Source: JBBCJM01 sp037190175 (GTDB lineage: Bacteria > Pseudomonadota > Alphaproteobacteria > Rhodobacterales > Rhodobacteraceae). From it: a DNA stretch of 31,854 bases. Below, in pieces: positions 15,195-22,311 of this stretch; the first letter of the stretch is position 1, and each line of letters begins with the position of its first letter. The stretch lies in contig JBBCJM010000024.1 in the NCBI GenBank assembly GCA_037190175.1, forward strand, positions 1-31,854, given 5' to 3'. Position numbers and translations under genes: made by a program. Below the pieces are notes generated by a model, which made no database searches, had not been told where the DNA came from, and saw nothing but the letters and a program-made list of their open reading frames with translations.

Positions 15195-16403
15195 ATGAGC
15201 GACTTCCGTCCCGCCAGGCGCGTCTCCGCCATCCAGGTCTCGCCCACCACGGCCGCCGCGCAGAAGGCGCGCGACCTGCAGCAGGCCGGCCGGGACATCG
15301 TGAACCTGACCATCGGCGAGCCCGACTTCGACACGCCCGACGCCATCAAGGCGGCGGCCATCGCGGCCATCCGGGCGGGCGACACCAAATACACCCCCGT
15401 CAACGGCACGACCGCGCTGCGCCAGGCGATCCGGCACGACTTCGCCACCCGGCTGGGGCTCGACTGCACGCTTGAGCAGATCTGCGTCGGCGGCGGGGCC
15501 AAGCAGATCCTGTTCCTGGCCCTGATGGCCACGGTCGAGGAGGGCGACGAGGTGATCATCCCCGCGCCCTATTGGGTCAGCTACCCCGACATGGTGCTGG
15601 CCAATGGCGGCACGCCGGTGGTGGTGCGCTGCCCGGAGACCGCGGGGTTCAGGATCACGCCGGCGCAGCTCGAGGCGGCGATCACCCCGCGCACGCGGTG
15701 GTTCATCCTGAACTCGCCCTCCAACCCCACGGGCGCGGCCTATTCGCCCGACGAGTTGCGGGCGCTGGGCGCGGTGCTGGAGCGGCACCCCCACGTCTGG
15801 GTGCTGTGCGACGAGATCTATGACCGGATCTGGTTCGCCGATTTCCCCGCCACCAGCATCGCCGCCGCCTGCCCGCAGCTGGCCGACCGGACGCTGGTCG
15901 TCAACGGCGTGTCCAAGTCGCACGCGATGACCGGCTGGCGCATCGGCTATGCCGCCGGCCCGCTACCGCTGGTGGGCGCGATCAACAAGCTGCAATCGCA
16001 GATGTCCTCCTGCCCCTCCTCGATCAGCCAGGCCGCGGCGGCGGCGGCGCTGACCGGCCCGCAGGACAGCGTGGCCGAGCAGGTGGCCGTCTACCGCGCC
16101 CGGCGCGACCGGGCGGTGGCGCGCATCAACGCCATCCCCGGCCTGTCCTGCACCACGCCCGACGGCGGCTTCTACCTCTATCCCCATTGCGCAGGCGTGA
16201 TCGGCAAGACCACGCCCCAGGGCAAGGTGATCGGCAGCGACCTGGACTTCGTGCTCTACCTGCTGGAGGGCGCCGGGGTGGCGGCGGTGCAGGGCGCGGC
16301 CTATGGGCTGGAGCCCTATTTCCGCATCTCCACCGCCACCTCGATGGAGCTGATCGAAGCCGCCTGCGACCGGATCGAAAGGGCCTGCGCCGCGCTCGCC
16401 TGA
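15195..16403 (+). CDS. Class I aminotransferase, aspartate aminotransferase type
   Basis: This 402-residue PLP enzyme moves an amino group from an amino acid to a 2-oxo acid. Family marks are TIGEPDFDTP (about 40-49), YTPVNGTTALR, GGGAKQILF, the PLP-pocket NSPSNPTGA, DEIYDRIWF, and the Schiff-base lysine K241 in VSKSHAMTGWRIGYA. The C-terminal FRISTATS carries the Arg that binds the substrate carboxylate. The architecture is that of the Iβ aspartate (or prephenate/aromatic) aminotransferases common in alphaproteobacteria. AAGGAG 5 nt upstream fixes the start. Its promoter carries the Nac-type site shared with the transporter and hydantoinase operons, so here it probably serves a catabolic pathway rather than general biosynthesis. 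Substrate choice is not readable from sequence. Confidence 0.92.
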   Translation: MSDFRPARRVSAIQVSPTTAAAQKARDLQQAGRDIVNLTIGEPDFDTPDAIKAAAIAAIRAGDTKYTPVNGTTALRQAIRHDFATRLGLDCTLEQICVGGGAKQILFLALMATVEEGDEVIIPAPYWVSYPDMVLANGGTPVVVRCPETAGFRITPAQLEAAITPRTRWFILNSPSNPTGAAYSPDELRALGAVLERHPHVWVLCDEIYDRIWFADFPATSIAAACPQLADRTLVVNGVSKSHAMTGWRIGYAAGPLPLVGAINKLQSQMSSCPSSISQAAAAAALTGPQDSVAEQVAVYRARRDRAVARINAIPGLSCTTPDGGFYLYPHCAGVIGKTTPQGKVIGSDLDFVLYLLEGAGVAAVQGAAYGLEPYFRISTATSMELIEAACDRIERACAALA

Positions 16404-16428
16404 CCGCGCCCGCCCACGGGGGCAAAGA

Positions 16429-16448
16429 TTCTGCCCACATGGGCGGAA
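16429..16448 (+). promoter_or_regulatory. Dyad in the lysR promoter
   Basis: TTC-T-GCCCA-CA-TGGGC-G-GAA is a 20-bp imperfect dyad (16 of 20 positions symmetric) ending 6 nt before the TAGTCT -10 element (16455-16460) of the lysR gene. It covers the -35 area, the usual place for LysR autorepression. Just upstream, GCAAAGATT (16422-16430) also matches part of site 1 (15103-15111). Confidence 0.45.
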
Positions 16449-16454
16449 AGCGGC

Positions 16455-16460
16455 TAGTCT
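16455..16460 (+). promoter_or_regulatory. -10 element of a probably leaderless lysR promoter
   Basis: TAGTCT is separated from the lysR ATG (16467) by six bases, so transcription would start at or next to the A of the ATG. No Shine-Dalgarno sequence is present, which fits a leaderless mRNA. Confidence 0.45.
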
Positions 16461-16466
16461 GGCGCG

Positions 16467-17405
16467 ATGATCATCGACTTCCGCAAGTTGCAGAGCTTCG
16501 TGAAGATCGTGGACGCCGGCAGCATCTCGCGGGCGGCCAGTCTGCTGAATACCGCCCAGCCCGCGCTGAGCCAGCAGATCGCCGCGCTGGAGCAGCATTT
16601 CGGCCAGCAGCTGCTGATCCGCTCGACCAGCGGGGTGGCGCCCACCGAGGCGGGGCTGGCGCTCTATCGCCACGCGCTGTTCCTGCTGCGGCATCTGGAG
16701 CAGGTGCAGCTCGACGTCAGCCGCGCCTCGCAGACGCTGGCGGGCCATGTCTCGGTGGGGCTGGCGACCTATTCCACCACCTCGGCCCTGTCGCTGCCGA
16801 TCATCCAGGAGGTCCGCCGCCAGTATCCCGGCATCACGCTGCACATCAACGACAGCTTCGGCCAGATCCTGAGCGAGCTGGTGATGAGCGGGCGGATGGA
16901 CATGGCGGTGATCTACGCCGGCCAGCCGATCAAGGGCACCCATCTGCAAAGCCTGTTCTCGGAGGAACTTTTCCTGGTGACGGGGCCGGGCTTTGCCGAG
17001 ACGCAGGCCTTCGACGGCCCGGTCGAGCTGCGCCAGCTGGAGGGCGTACCGCTGGTGCTGCCCGGGCGCACCCATTTCCTGCGCAAGCTGATCGACGAGG
17101 CCTTCGCCCGCGCCCGGGTGGCGCCCGTGGTGGTGGCCGAGATCGAATCGGTGGCCTCGCTGGCGGCGGCGGTGCGCGAGGGGATCGGCGCCTCGATCCT
17201 GCCGATGTCGGTCGCCAGCGGCACCGCGGGGCTGGAGAACGCCCGCATCCATGGCCTGGTGAAGCCCGCGATCCAGGCCAAGGTCGCGCTCTGCACCCCC
17301 GACCCCACCCCGATGAGCGAGCCCGCCATCGCGGTAAGATCGGTCATTCTCAAGGTGGTGGCGGGGCTGATGGCGCGGAACCAGGCGGGGCTGAGCGAGG
17401 CCTGA
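16467..17405 (+). CDS. LysR-family regulator, Nac-like
   Basis: This 312-residue regulator has an N-terminal winged helix (about 1-65: FRKLQSFVKIVDAGSISRAAS, then TAQPALSQQIAALE and the GVAPTEAGLALY wing end) and a LysR substrate domain (about 92-300). The opening FVKIVDAGSxxxAA, the QQLLIR strand, MDMAVIY near 148 and the AEIESVASLAAAV block all resemble Nac, the nitrogen assimilation control protein of enterics; that is from memory of the family, not an alignment. Nac is not known to need a small-molecule inducer, whereas most LysR proteins do. The gene lies between the aminotransferase and the transporter. Three nearby promoters carry ATA-N9-TAT-like sites, so it is the obvious activator of this block. 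It appears leaderless and autoregulated. Confidence 0.92.
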   Translation: MIIDFRKLQSFVKIVDAGSISRAASLLNTAQPALSQQIAALEQHFGQQLLIRSTSGVAPTEAGLALYRHALFLLRHLEQVQLDVSRASQTLAGHVSVGLATYSTTSALSLPIIQEVRRQYPGITLHINDSFGQILSELVMSGRMDMAVIYAGQPIKGTHLQSLFSEELFLVTGPGFAETQAFDGPVELRQLEGVPLVLPGRTHFLRKLIDEAFARARVAPVVVAEIESVASLAAAVREGIGASILPMSVASGTAGLENARIHGLVKPAIQAKVALCTPDPTPMSEPAIAVRSVILKVVAGLMARNQAGLSEA

Positions 17406-17415
17406 GCCCCCGCCT

Positions 17416-17435
17416 CCATAAGAAAATCCGATAGG
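17416..17435 (+). promoter_or_regulatory. Nac-type LysR operator, site 2 (transporter operon)
   Basis: CCATAAG-AAAATCC-GATAGG contains ATA-N9-GAT (17418-17432), one base from the ATA-N9-TAT consensus. It lies 11 nt after the lysR stop. Its centre (17425) is 52 bp before the -10 element. The next 17 bp include CTAGTC and end at TTGGCC, exactly as at site 3. Confidence 0.65.
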
Positions 17436-17452
17436 CCTAGTCCGGCATTGTC

Positions 17453-17482
17453 TTGGCCAGGCGGGCGAGCCTGCGGCAGCCT
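17453..17482 (+). promoter_or_regulatory. Promoter of the Liv-type transporter operon
   Basis: TTGGCC (17453-17458), an 18-bp spacer and CAGCCT (17477-17482). The -35 sequence, spacer and distance from the operator are identical to those at the hydantoinase promoter (22183-22212). Both are weak σ70-like promoters that would need activation. The predicted leader is about 79 nt. Confidence 0.5.
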
Positions 17483-17567
17483 TTTGGTCATGGCGCCGCA
17501 GCCAGGGCAGCAGGAGGACACCGCCCGACATGGCCCGCGCCCATGCTATCAACAGGGAAGTGAGATC

Positions 17568-18740
17568 ATGGCAAACCGTCTGACCCGACTGCCGTCCTTC
17601 GGCAGCACCGCCGCCTTGTGCCTGGCGCTGGCCGCGCCCGCTACGGCGCAGGAGACCATCAAGATCGGCCTCGTCGCCCCCAGCTCGGGCGCGAACGCGC
17701 GCTATGGCGCCTTTGCGCTGCGCGGCGCCGAACTGGCGGCGCGCGAGATCAACGCGGCCGGCGGCATCGACGGCCGCACGCTGCAGATCATCCCCGCCGA
17801 CAGCGTGTGCACCCCGGTGGAAGGCGTGTCCGCCACCCAGCGGCTGATCAACCAGGACGAGGTGGACTTCATCATCGGCGACATCTGCTCGTCGGTCACG
17901 CTGGCCATGCAGCCCATCGTCGAGGATGCGAAGATCGTGCTGATCAACGCGGCCTCCTCGAACCCGCAGATCACCTACAAGGCGGGCGTCGGCGGCTTCA
18001 ACTACACCTTCCGCAACTATCCGACCGACGAGGTCCGCGCGATGTCGATCGCGCAATACGCGGCCGACAAGGGGCTGACGAAGCTGGCCGTGCTGTCGGT
18101 GGACAGCGACTATGGCCGCGGCGCCATCGAGTTCACCAAGAAATACGTGGGCGACCTGGGGGTCGAACTGGTCTCGGAGGACTACTACAAGGAAGGCGAG
18201 GTCGATTTCCGCGCCGTGCTGAGCAAGATCCGCACCTCGGACGCGCAGGCGATCCTGATCTACGGGCTGGCCGACACCACCCCCATCATCGCCCGCCAGA
18301 TGATCGAGACCGGGCTGGCCGGCCGGCTGCCGCTGATCGGCAACGGCGAGTTCTCGGCCGCCGCCACCATCCAGGCCGCCCCGCGGGCGATGGAGGGCGC
18401 GATCGAGGCCGCCGCCTGGCTGCCCGCCTATGACAGCGAGGGCTCCAAGGCCTTCGTCGCCGCCTTCGAGGCCGCCTATTCCGGCGAGGAGCCCAACAAC
18501 CATGCCTATGGCCATTGGGAAACCGTGCGCCTGCTGGCCCAGGCCATCGACGAGGCCGACAGCATCGACAGCGACGCGGTGGTGGCCGCCTTGCAGAAGA
18601 TCCGCTTCACCGGCCCGATGGGCGAGATCACCTTCGACGACCACCACCAGGCGATCCGCCCCATGCTGCTGCTGGAGATCCGCGAGGGCCAGCCGGTGAT
18701 CACCGGATCGGTCGCCGGCGAAGTCACCTACGCCGATTGA
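17568..18740 (+). CDS. Liv-type ABC transporter substrate-binding protein
   Basis: This 390-residue periplasmic protein has a signal peptide (about 1-27, ending ATAQ) and a type I periplasmic-binding fold (Peripla_BP_6): IKIGLVAPSSGANARYGAFALRGAELA near 30-58, INAAGGIDGRTLQI, then FIIGDICSSVTLAM and INAASSNPQITY, which line the amino-acid cleft. VDSDYGRGAIEFTKKY and YYKEGEVDFRAVLSKIR mark the second lobe. It captures the substrate for the two permeases that follow. The family takes branched-chain amino acids, amides, urea and related compounds. Beside hyuAB, an amide or amino-acid-like ligand is more likely than leucine. GGGAAG upstream supports the ATG; an in-frame start at 17448 lies upstream of the predicted transcript. 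Confidence 0.9.
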   Translation: MANRLTRLPSFGSTAALCLALAAPATAQETIKIGLVAPSSGANARYGAFALRGAELAAREINAAGGIDGRTLQIIPADSVCTPVEGVSATQRLINQDEVDFIIGDICSSVTLAMQPIVEDAKIVLINAASSNPQITYKAGVGGFNYTFRNYPTDEVRAMSIAQYAADKGLTKLAVLSVDSDYGRGAIEFTKKYVGDLGVELVSEDYYKEGEVDFRAVLSKIRTSDAQAILIYGLADTTPIIARQMIETGLAGRLPLIGNGEFSAAATIQAAPRAMEGAIEAAAWLPAYDSEGSKAFVAAFEAAYSGEEPNNHAYGHWETVRLLAQAIDEADSIDSDAVVAALQKIRFTGPMGEITFDDHHQAIRPMLLLEIREGQPVITGSVAGEVTYAD

Positions 18741-18764
18741 CCTGACACGGGGCGGGGCAGGCCA

Positions 18765-19631
18765 ATGTTCCTGATCGAGCAGATCCTCAACGGCATCTCG
18801 ACCGGCGCGGTCTACGCCATCGTGGCCGTCGGCATGACCATGATCTTCGGCGTGCTGCGGGCCATCAACTTCGCGCATGGCGAATACTACATGCTGGGCA
18901 CCTTCGGGGGCTGGATCGCGATCACCGCGCTGGGCCTGCCCTACCCTGCCGCCATCCTGATCGGGGTGGCGGCGACCGTGGTGATCGCCTGGGCCATCGG
19001 CCGGCTGGTGATGCAGCGGATGATCGGCCAGCCGGTCGAGGCCAGCGTGGTCGCCACCCTGGGCGTGTCGCTGGTGTTGCAGAACACGGTGATCCTGATC
19101 TTCGGCGGCAGCTACAAGTTCTTCTCGGAAGGCTATATCGAGCCGGTGTTCTTCGGCGACATCGGCATCGCCCAGCAGCGGCTCCTGATCATCGCGGTCT
19201 GCGGGCTGGTCTTCCTGGGGCTGGAGCTGCTGGTCGGCTTCACCCGGATGGGCAAGGCCATCCGCGCCGTGTCGCAGAACATCGAGGCCTGCGAGGTGGT
19301 GGGCATCGACGTGCGCCGGGTGGTGATGTCGACCTTCCTGATCGGCACCGGGCTTGCCGCCTTTTCCGGCATCCTGACCGCGCCGGTCAACGTCTCGGTC
19401 TATGGCGGGATGGGCGAGATCATCACCTTCAAGACCCTGCCGATCATCGTCATGGGGGGCCTGGGCAACGTGCGCGGCACCCTGGTCGCGGCGATGATCC
19501 TAGGCATCGCGGAAACCTTCGTCGCCGGGCATTTCGGGCTGCAATACCGCGACTCGGTGGGCTTCGTGACGCTGATCCTGATGCTCTTGTGGCGTCCCCA
19601 CGGGCTCTTCTCGTCCCGGGCGCGGTTCTAG
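18765..19631 (+). CDS. livH: Liv-type ABC permease (LivH-like)
   Basis: This 288-residue inner-membrane protein has about eight hydrophobic helices. The LivH mark IFGVLRAINFAHGEYYMLG lies near 27-45; LGVSLVLQN, MGKAIRAVSQNIEACEVVGID (the ATPase-contacting loop, about 162-185) and LPIIVMGGLGNVRGTLVAA follow in family order. It forms half of the membrane pore. It starts 24 bp after the binding-protein gene with GGGGCGGG upstream. The symbol denotes the family, not a proven branched-chain amino acid substrate. Confidence 0.9.
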   Translation: MFLIEQILNGISTGAVYAIVAVGMTMIFGVLRAINFAHGEYYMLGTFGGWIAITALGLPYPAAILIGVAATVVIAWAIGRLVMQRMIGQPVEASVVATLGVSLVLQNTVILIFGGSYKFFSEGYIEPVFFGDIGIAQQRLLIIAVCGLVFLGLELLVGFTRMGKAIRAVSQNIEACEVVGIDVRRVVMSTFLIGTGLAAFSGILTAPVNVSVYGGMGEIITFKTLPIIVMGGLGNVRGTLVAAMILGIAETFVAGHFGLQYRDSVGFVTLILMLLWRPHGLFSSRARF

Positions 19632-19662
19632 GCGCCGCGGTCATCCATCCAGAGAGGCAGAG

Positions 19663-20655
19663 ATGAACACTCCCTCCCTTCGATCCGCGGCCGTGCGGCG
19701 CGACCTGCGCCCGGTCCTGGCCCTGCTGCTGGCGGCGGCCGTGCTGGGGGCGCCGCTGGTGCTGGGCACCTATTCGGTCCACGCGCTGGTCATCGCGATG
19801 ATCTTCCTGCTGCCGGCCCACGGGCTCAACCTGCTGGTGGGCTATACCGGGATGCTGTCGCTGGCGCAGGCGGCCTTCTTCGGGGTGGGGGCCTATGTCT
19901 CGGCGCTGGCCTCGATCCACCTGGGCACGCCCTTCCTGGTGAACGTGGTGCTGGCGACGCTGGGCACGGCGCTGGTGGCGGTGCCGGTGGGCATCCCGGC
20001 GCTGCGGCTGCGCTCGACCTCCTTCGTGATGTGCACGCTGGGCTTCGTCATCATCAGCCAGGCGATCTCGAAGAACTGGATCGGCGTCACCCGCGGCGAC
20101 ATGGGGCTGAACAACATCGCCAAGCCCGACCTGTTCGGCTGGATCGTGGCGACCCCGGTGCAGACCTATTACCTGGCGCTGGCCTTGGCCGCGCTGGCCA
20201 CCTGGATCTTCTGGCTGATCGTGCGCTCGCCCGCCGGGCGCAACTTCGTGGCGATCCGCGAGAACGAGACGCTGGCGGAATCCCTCGGCGTGCCCACCTG
20301 GCACTACCGGCTGGCGGCCTTCGTCATCGCGGCGGGTTTCGCCGGGGCGGGGGGCAGCCTCTATGTGCATTACATCTCGGTGGCCAGCCCGCTGATGTTC
20401 CAGACGCTCTACACCACCACCCTGCTGGTGATCGTGCTGGGCGGCGGCGCGGGGTCGATCTCGGGCGTCATCTTCGGCGCGGTGCTGTTCGTGGCGCTGT
20501 CCGAGGGGCTGCGGGTGGCGCCGGAACTGCGGATGATCGCCTATGGCCTGTGCCTGCTGGTGCTGGTGTTCCGCTTTCCGCAGGGCTTCGCCCCCTTCCT
20601 GAACCGGGTCTGGGACAGGGTGGGCGGCATCAGCCGCAAGGAGGGCAGCGCGTGA
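19663..20655 (+). CDS. livM: Liv-type ABC permease (LivM-like)
   Basis: This 330-residue membrane protein is the second half of the pore. It has GYTGMLSLAQAAFFGVGAYVSA (about 65-86, split by a helix end), the LivM block LRSTSFVMCTLGF, the cytoplasmic loop SPAGRNFVAIRENETLAESLGV (about 190-212) and GGGAGSISGVIFGAVLF near 265-280. Length and helix count fit LivM. AGAGAGGCAGAG precedes the ATG. The stop overlaps the next ATPase start (GTGA). Confidence 0.9.
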   Translation: MNTPSLRSAAVRRDLRPVLALLLAAAVLGAPLVLGTYSVHALVIAMIFLLPAHGLNLLVGYTGMLSLAQAAFFGVGAYVSALASIHLGTPFLVNVVLATLGTALVAVPVGIPALRLRSTSFVMCTLGFVIISQAISKNWIGVTRGDMGLNNIAKPDLFGWIVATPVQTYYLALALAALATWIFWLIVRSPAGRNFVAIRENETLAESLGVPTWHYRLAAFVIAAGFAGAGGSLYVHYISVASPLMFQTLYTTTLLVIVLGGGAGSISGVIFGAVLFVALSEGLRVAPELRMIAYGLCLLVLVFRFPQGFAPFLNRVWDRVGGISRKEGSA

Positions 20656-21425
20656 CCGGCAAGACCTCGATCCTCGACATCCGGGGCCTGACCAAGAGCT
20701 ACGGCGCGGTCAGGGCGGTGGACGGGGTGGACCTGCACATCGACCGCGGCGAGATCCTCGGCCTGATCGGGCCCAACGGCTCGGGCAAGTCCACCTTCTT
20801 CGACTGCGCCACCGGCCTCGCCCGCCCCGACCGCGGCACCGTGGTGCTGGAGGGAATGGACATCACCAACTGGCCGCTGAACCGGATCGCCCGCGAGGGG
20901 CGGATGCTGCGCAGCTTCCAGAAGACCGTGGTGTTCAGGAAGCTGAACATGGAGGAGAACCTGGTCATCGCCGGCCAGATGTTCACCTTTCCCGGGGTGC
21001 TGGCCACGTTCGGCGTCGGCGCCACCTCGCGCAACCGGATCGACGGGCTGCGCCGCCATGCGCGCGAGCTGATCGAGCTGACCGGCCTCGGCCATGTCGC
21101 CCACATGCCCGCGGGCAACCTGTCGGGCGGGCAGCAGAAGCTGATCCAGTTCGCCTCGATGCTGATGCCCGACCCGCGGCTGATCATGCTGGACGAGCCG
21201 ATGGCGGGCATCAACCCCAAGCTGATCGAGCGGGTGATCGACACCATCCGCTATGCCAACCGCGAGATGGGCGTCAGCTTCCTGATCATCGAACACAACA
21301 TCGACGTGGTGACCAGCCTCTGCGGCCGGGTGATCGTGCTGGACCAGGGCCGCAAGCTGGCCGAGGGCACGCCGGCCGAGGTGGTGGCCGACAAGCATGT
21401 GCGGGAGGCTTACCTCGGTGGCTGA
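20652..21425 (+). CDS. livG: Liv-type ABC ATPase (LivG-like)
   Basis: This 257-residue ATPase starts at GTG, overlapping the livM stop by 4 bp with AAGGAGGG upstream. Walker A GPNGSGKST is at 40-48, FDCATGLARPDRG follows, the signature NLSGGQQKL is near 155-163, Walker B LIMLDEPMAGINP near 175-187 and the switch His in IIEHNIDVV near 212. LivG proteins have the longer helical insert between Walker A and the signature; that insert is present (about 90-135). It pairs with the LivF-like ATPase encoded next. Confidence 0.9.
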   Translation: MTGKTSILDIRGLTKSYGAVRAVDGVDLHIDRGEILGLIGPNGSGKSTFFDCATGLARPDRGTVVLEGMDITNWPLNRIAREGRMLRSFQKTVVFRKLNMEENLVIAGQMFTFPGVLATFGVGATSRNRIDGLRRHARELIELTGLGHVAHMPAGNLSGGQQKLIQFASMLMPDPRLIMLDEPMAGINPKLIERVIDTIRYANREMGVSFLIIEHNIDVVTSLCGRVIVLDQGRKLAEGTPAEVVADKHVREAYLGG

Positions 21426-22170
21426 CATCACGCTTTCCATCCGCGACCTGCGCGCGGGCTATGCCAACCTCGACATCCTGAACGGCGTCACGCTGGACGT
21501 GCCGCAGGGCCAGTTCGTGGCGCTGATGGGGCCGAACGGGGCGGGCAAGTCCACCCTGCTGAAGACCATCTTCGGCATGGCCACCTTCAAGGGCGGCAGC
21601 ATCGACTGGCAGGGCCGGCCCATCGCCGGGCTGCCCACCCGCGCGATCCTGGGCAGCGGCATTTCCTACGTGCCGCAGGGGCGCTGCAACTTCCCCCTGA
21701 TGACGGTGCAGGAGAACCTGGAGATGGCCGCCTATACCCTGCGCGACGCGCAGGTCAGGCCGGACCGCGACCGGGTGTACGAGCTGTTCCCCTCGCTGGC
21801 CCGGCGCCGCAACACGCTGGCGGGCAACATGTCGGGCGGCGAGCAGCAGTTGCTGGAGGTGGCGATGGCGGTGCTGCAACGGCCGCGGATGCTGCTGGTG
21901 GACGAGCCCTCGGTGGGCCTGTCGCCCGCCGCGGTGGGCGTGGTCTTCGACGAGCTTCTGCGGCTGCGCGCGGCGGGGCTGACCATCCTCTTGGTCGAGC
22001 AGAACACCCGCAAGGCGATGGAGGTGGCCGAACGGGCCGTGATCCTGCGCCTGGGCGAGGTGATCTGGGACGGCCGGCCCGCCGACATCACCCATGACGA
22101 GCTGGGCGAGCTGTTCCTGACCGGCAGGATGCGCGGCGAGGCAGGCCATAAGGAAACGCTATCGGACTAG
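21418..22170 (+). CDS. livF: Liv-type ABC ATPase (LivF-like)
   Basis: This 250-residue second ATPase of the importer has a GTG start chosen at 21418, overlapping the livG stop by 8 bp, with GGGAGG 10 nt upstream; the in-frame ATG at 21397 lies before that site. Walker A is GPNGAGKST (about 38-46), then ISYVPQGRCNFPLMTVQENLEM, the signature NMSGGEQQLLEVA (about 137-149), Walker B MLLVDEPSVGLSP and LVEQNTRKAM with Gln in the D/H-loop region, all typical of LivF. The last codons overlap Nac-type operator site 3, so this coding end doubles as a regulatory element for the hydantoinase operon. Confidence 0.9.
   Translation: MADITLSIRDLRAGYANLDILNGVTLDVPQGQFVALMGPNGAGKSTLLKTIFGMATFKGGSIDWQGRPIAGLPTRAILGSGISYVPQGRCNFPLMTVQENLEMAAYTLRDAQVRPDRDRVYELFPSLARRRNTLAGNMSGGEQQLLEVAMAVLQRPRMLLVDEPSVGLSPAAVGVVFDELLRLRAAGLTILLVEQNTRKAMEVAERAVILRLGEVIWDGRPADITHDELGELFLTGRMRGEAGHKETLSD
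22146..22165 (+). promoter_or_regulatory. Nac-type LysR operator, site 3 (hydantoinase operon)
   Basis: CCATAAG-GAAACGC-TATCGG contains a perfect ATA-N9-TAT (22148-22162) inside the 3' end of the LivF-like gene. Its centre (22155) is 52 bp before the -10 start, the same as site 2. CTAGTC follows at the same offset as at site 2. Confidence 0.7.
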
Positions 22171-22182
22171 TCGGCAACCGTT

Positions 22183-22212
22183 TTGGCCCGCGCCGGGCCG
22201 GGCCGCTAGACT
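22183..22212 (+). promoter_or_regulatory. Promoter of the hydantoinase operon
   Basis: TTGGCC (22183-22188), 18 bp, then TAGACT (22207-22212). It has the same -35, spacer and operator distance as the transporter promoter. The predicted leader to hyuA is about 93 nt. Confidence 0.55.
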
Positions 22213-22311
22213 GGCCCCGAGCCCGGCAGAGGCACCATCCCGAACCCCTCCGGCCCCGCCTGCGCCCCTCGCAGGGCCGGCCCCGCATACCCCGAGACCA
22301 GGACGAGACAC

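Noticed and set aside
16187..17434. Alternative plus-strand frame across the aminotransferase end and lysR
   Set aside because: It spans two real genes in another frame and has no recognisable domain.
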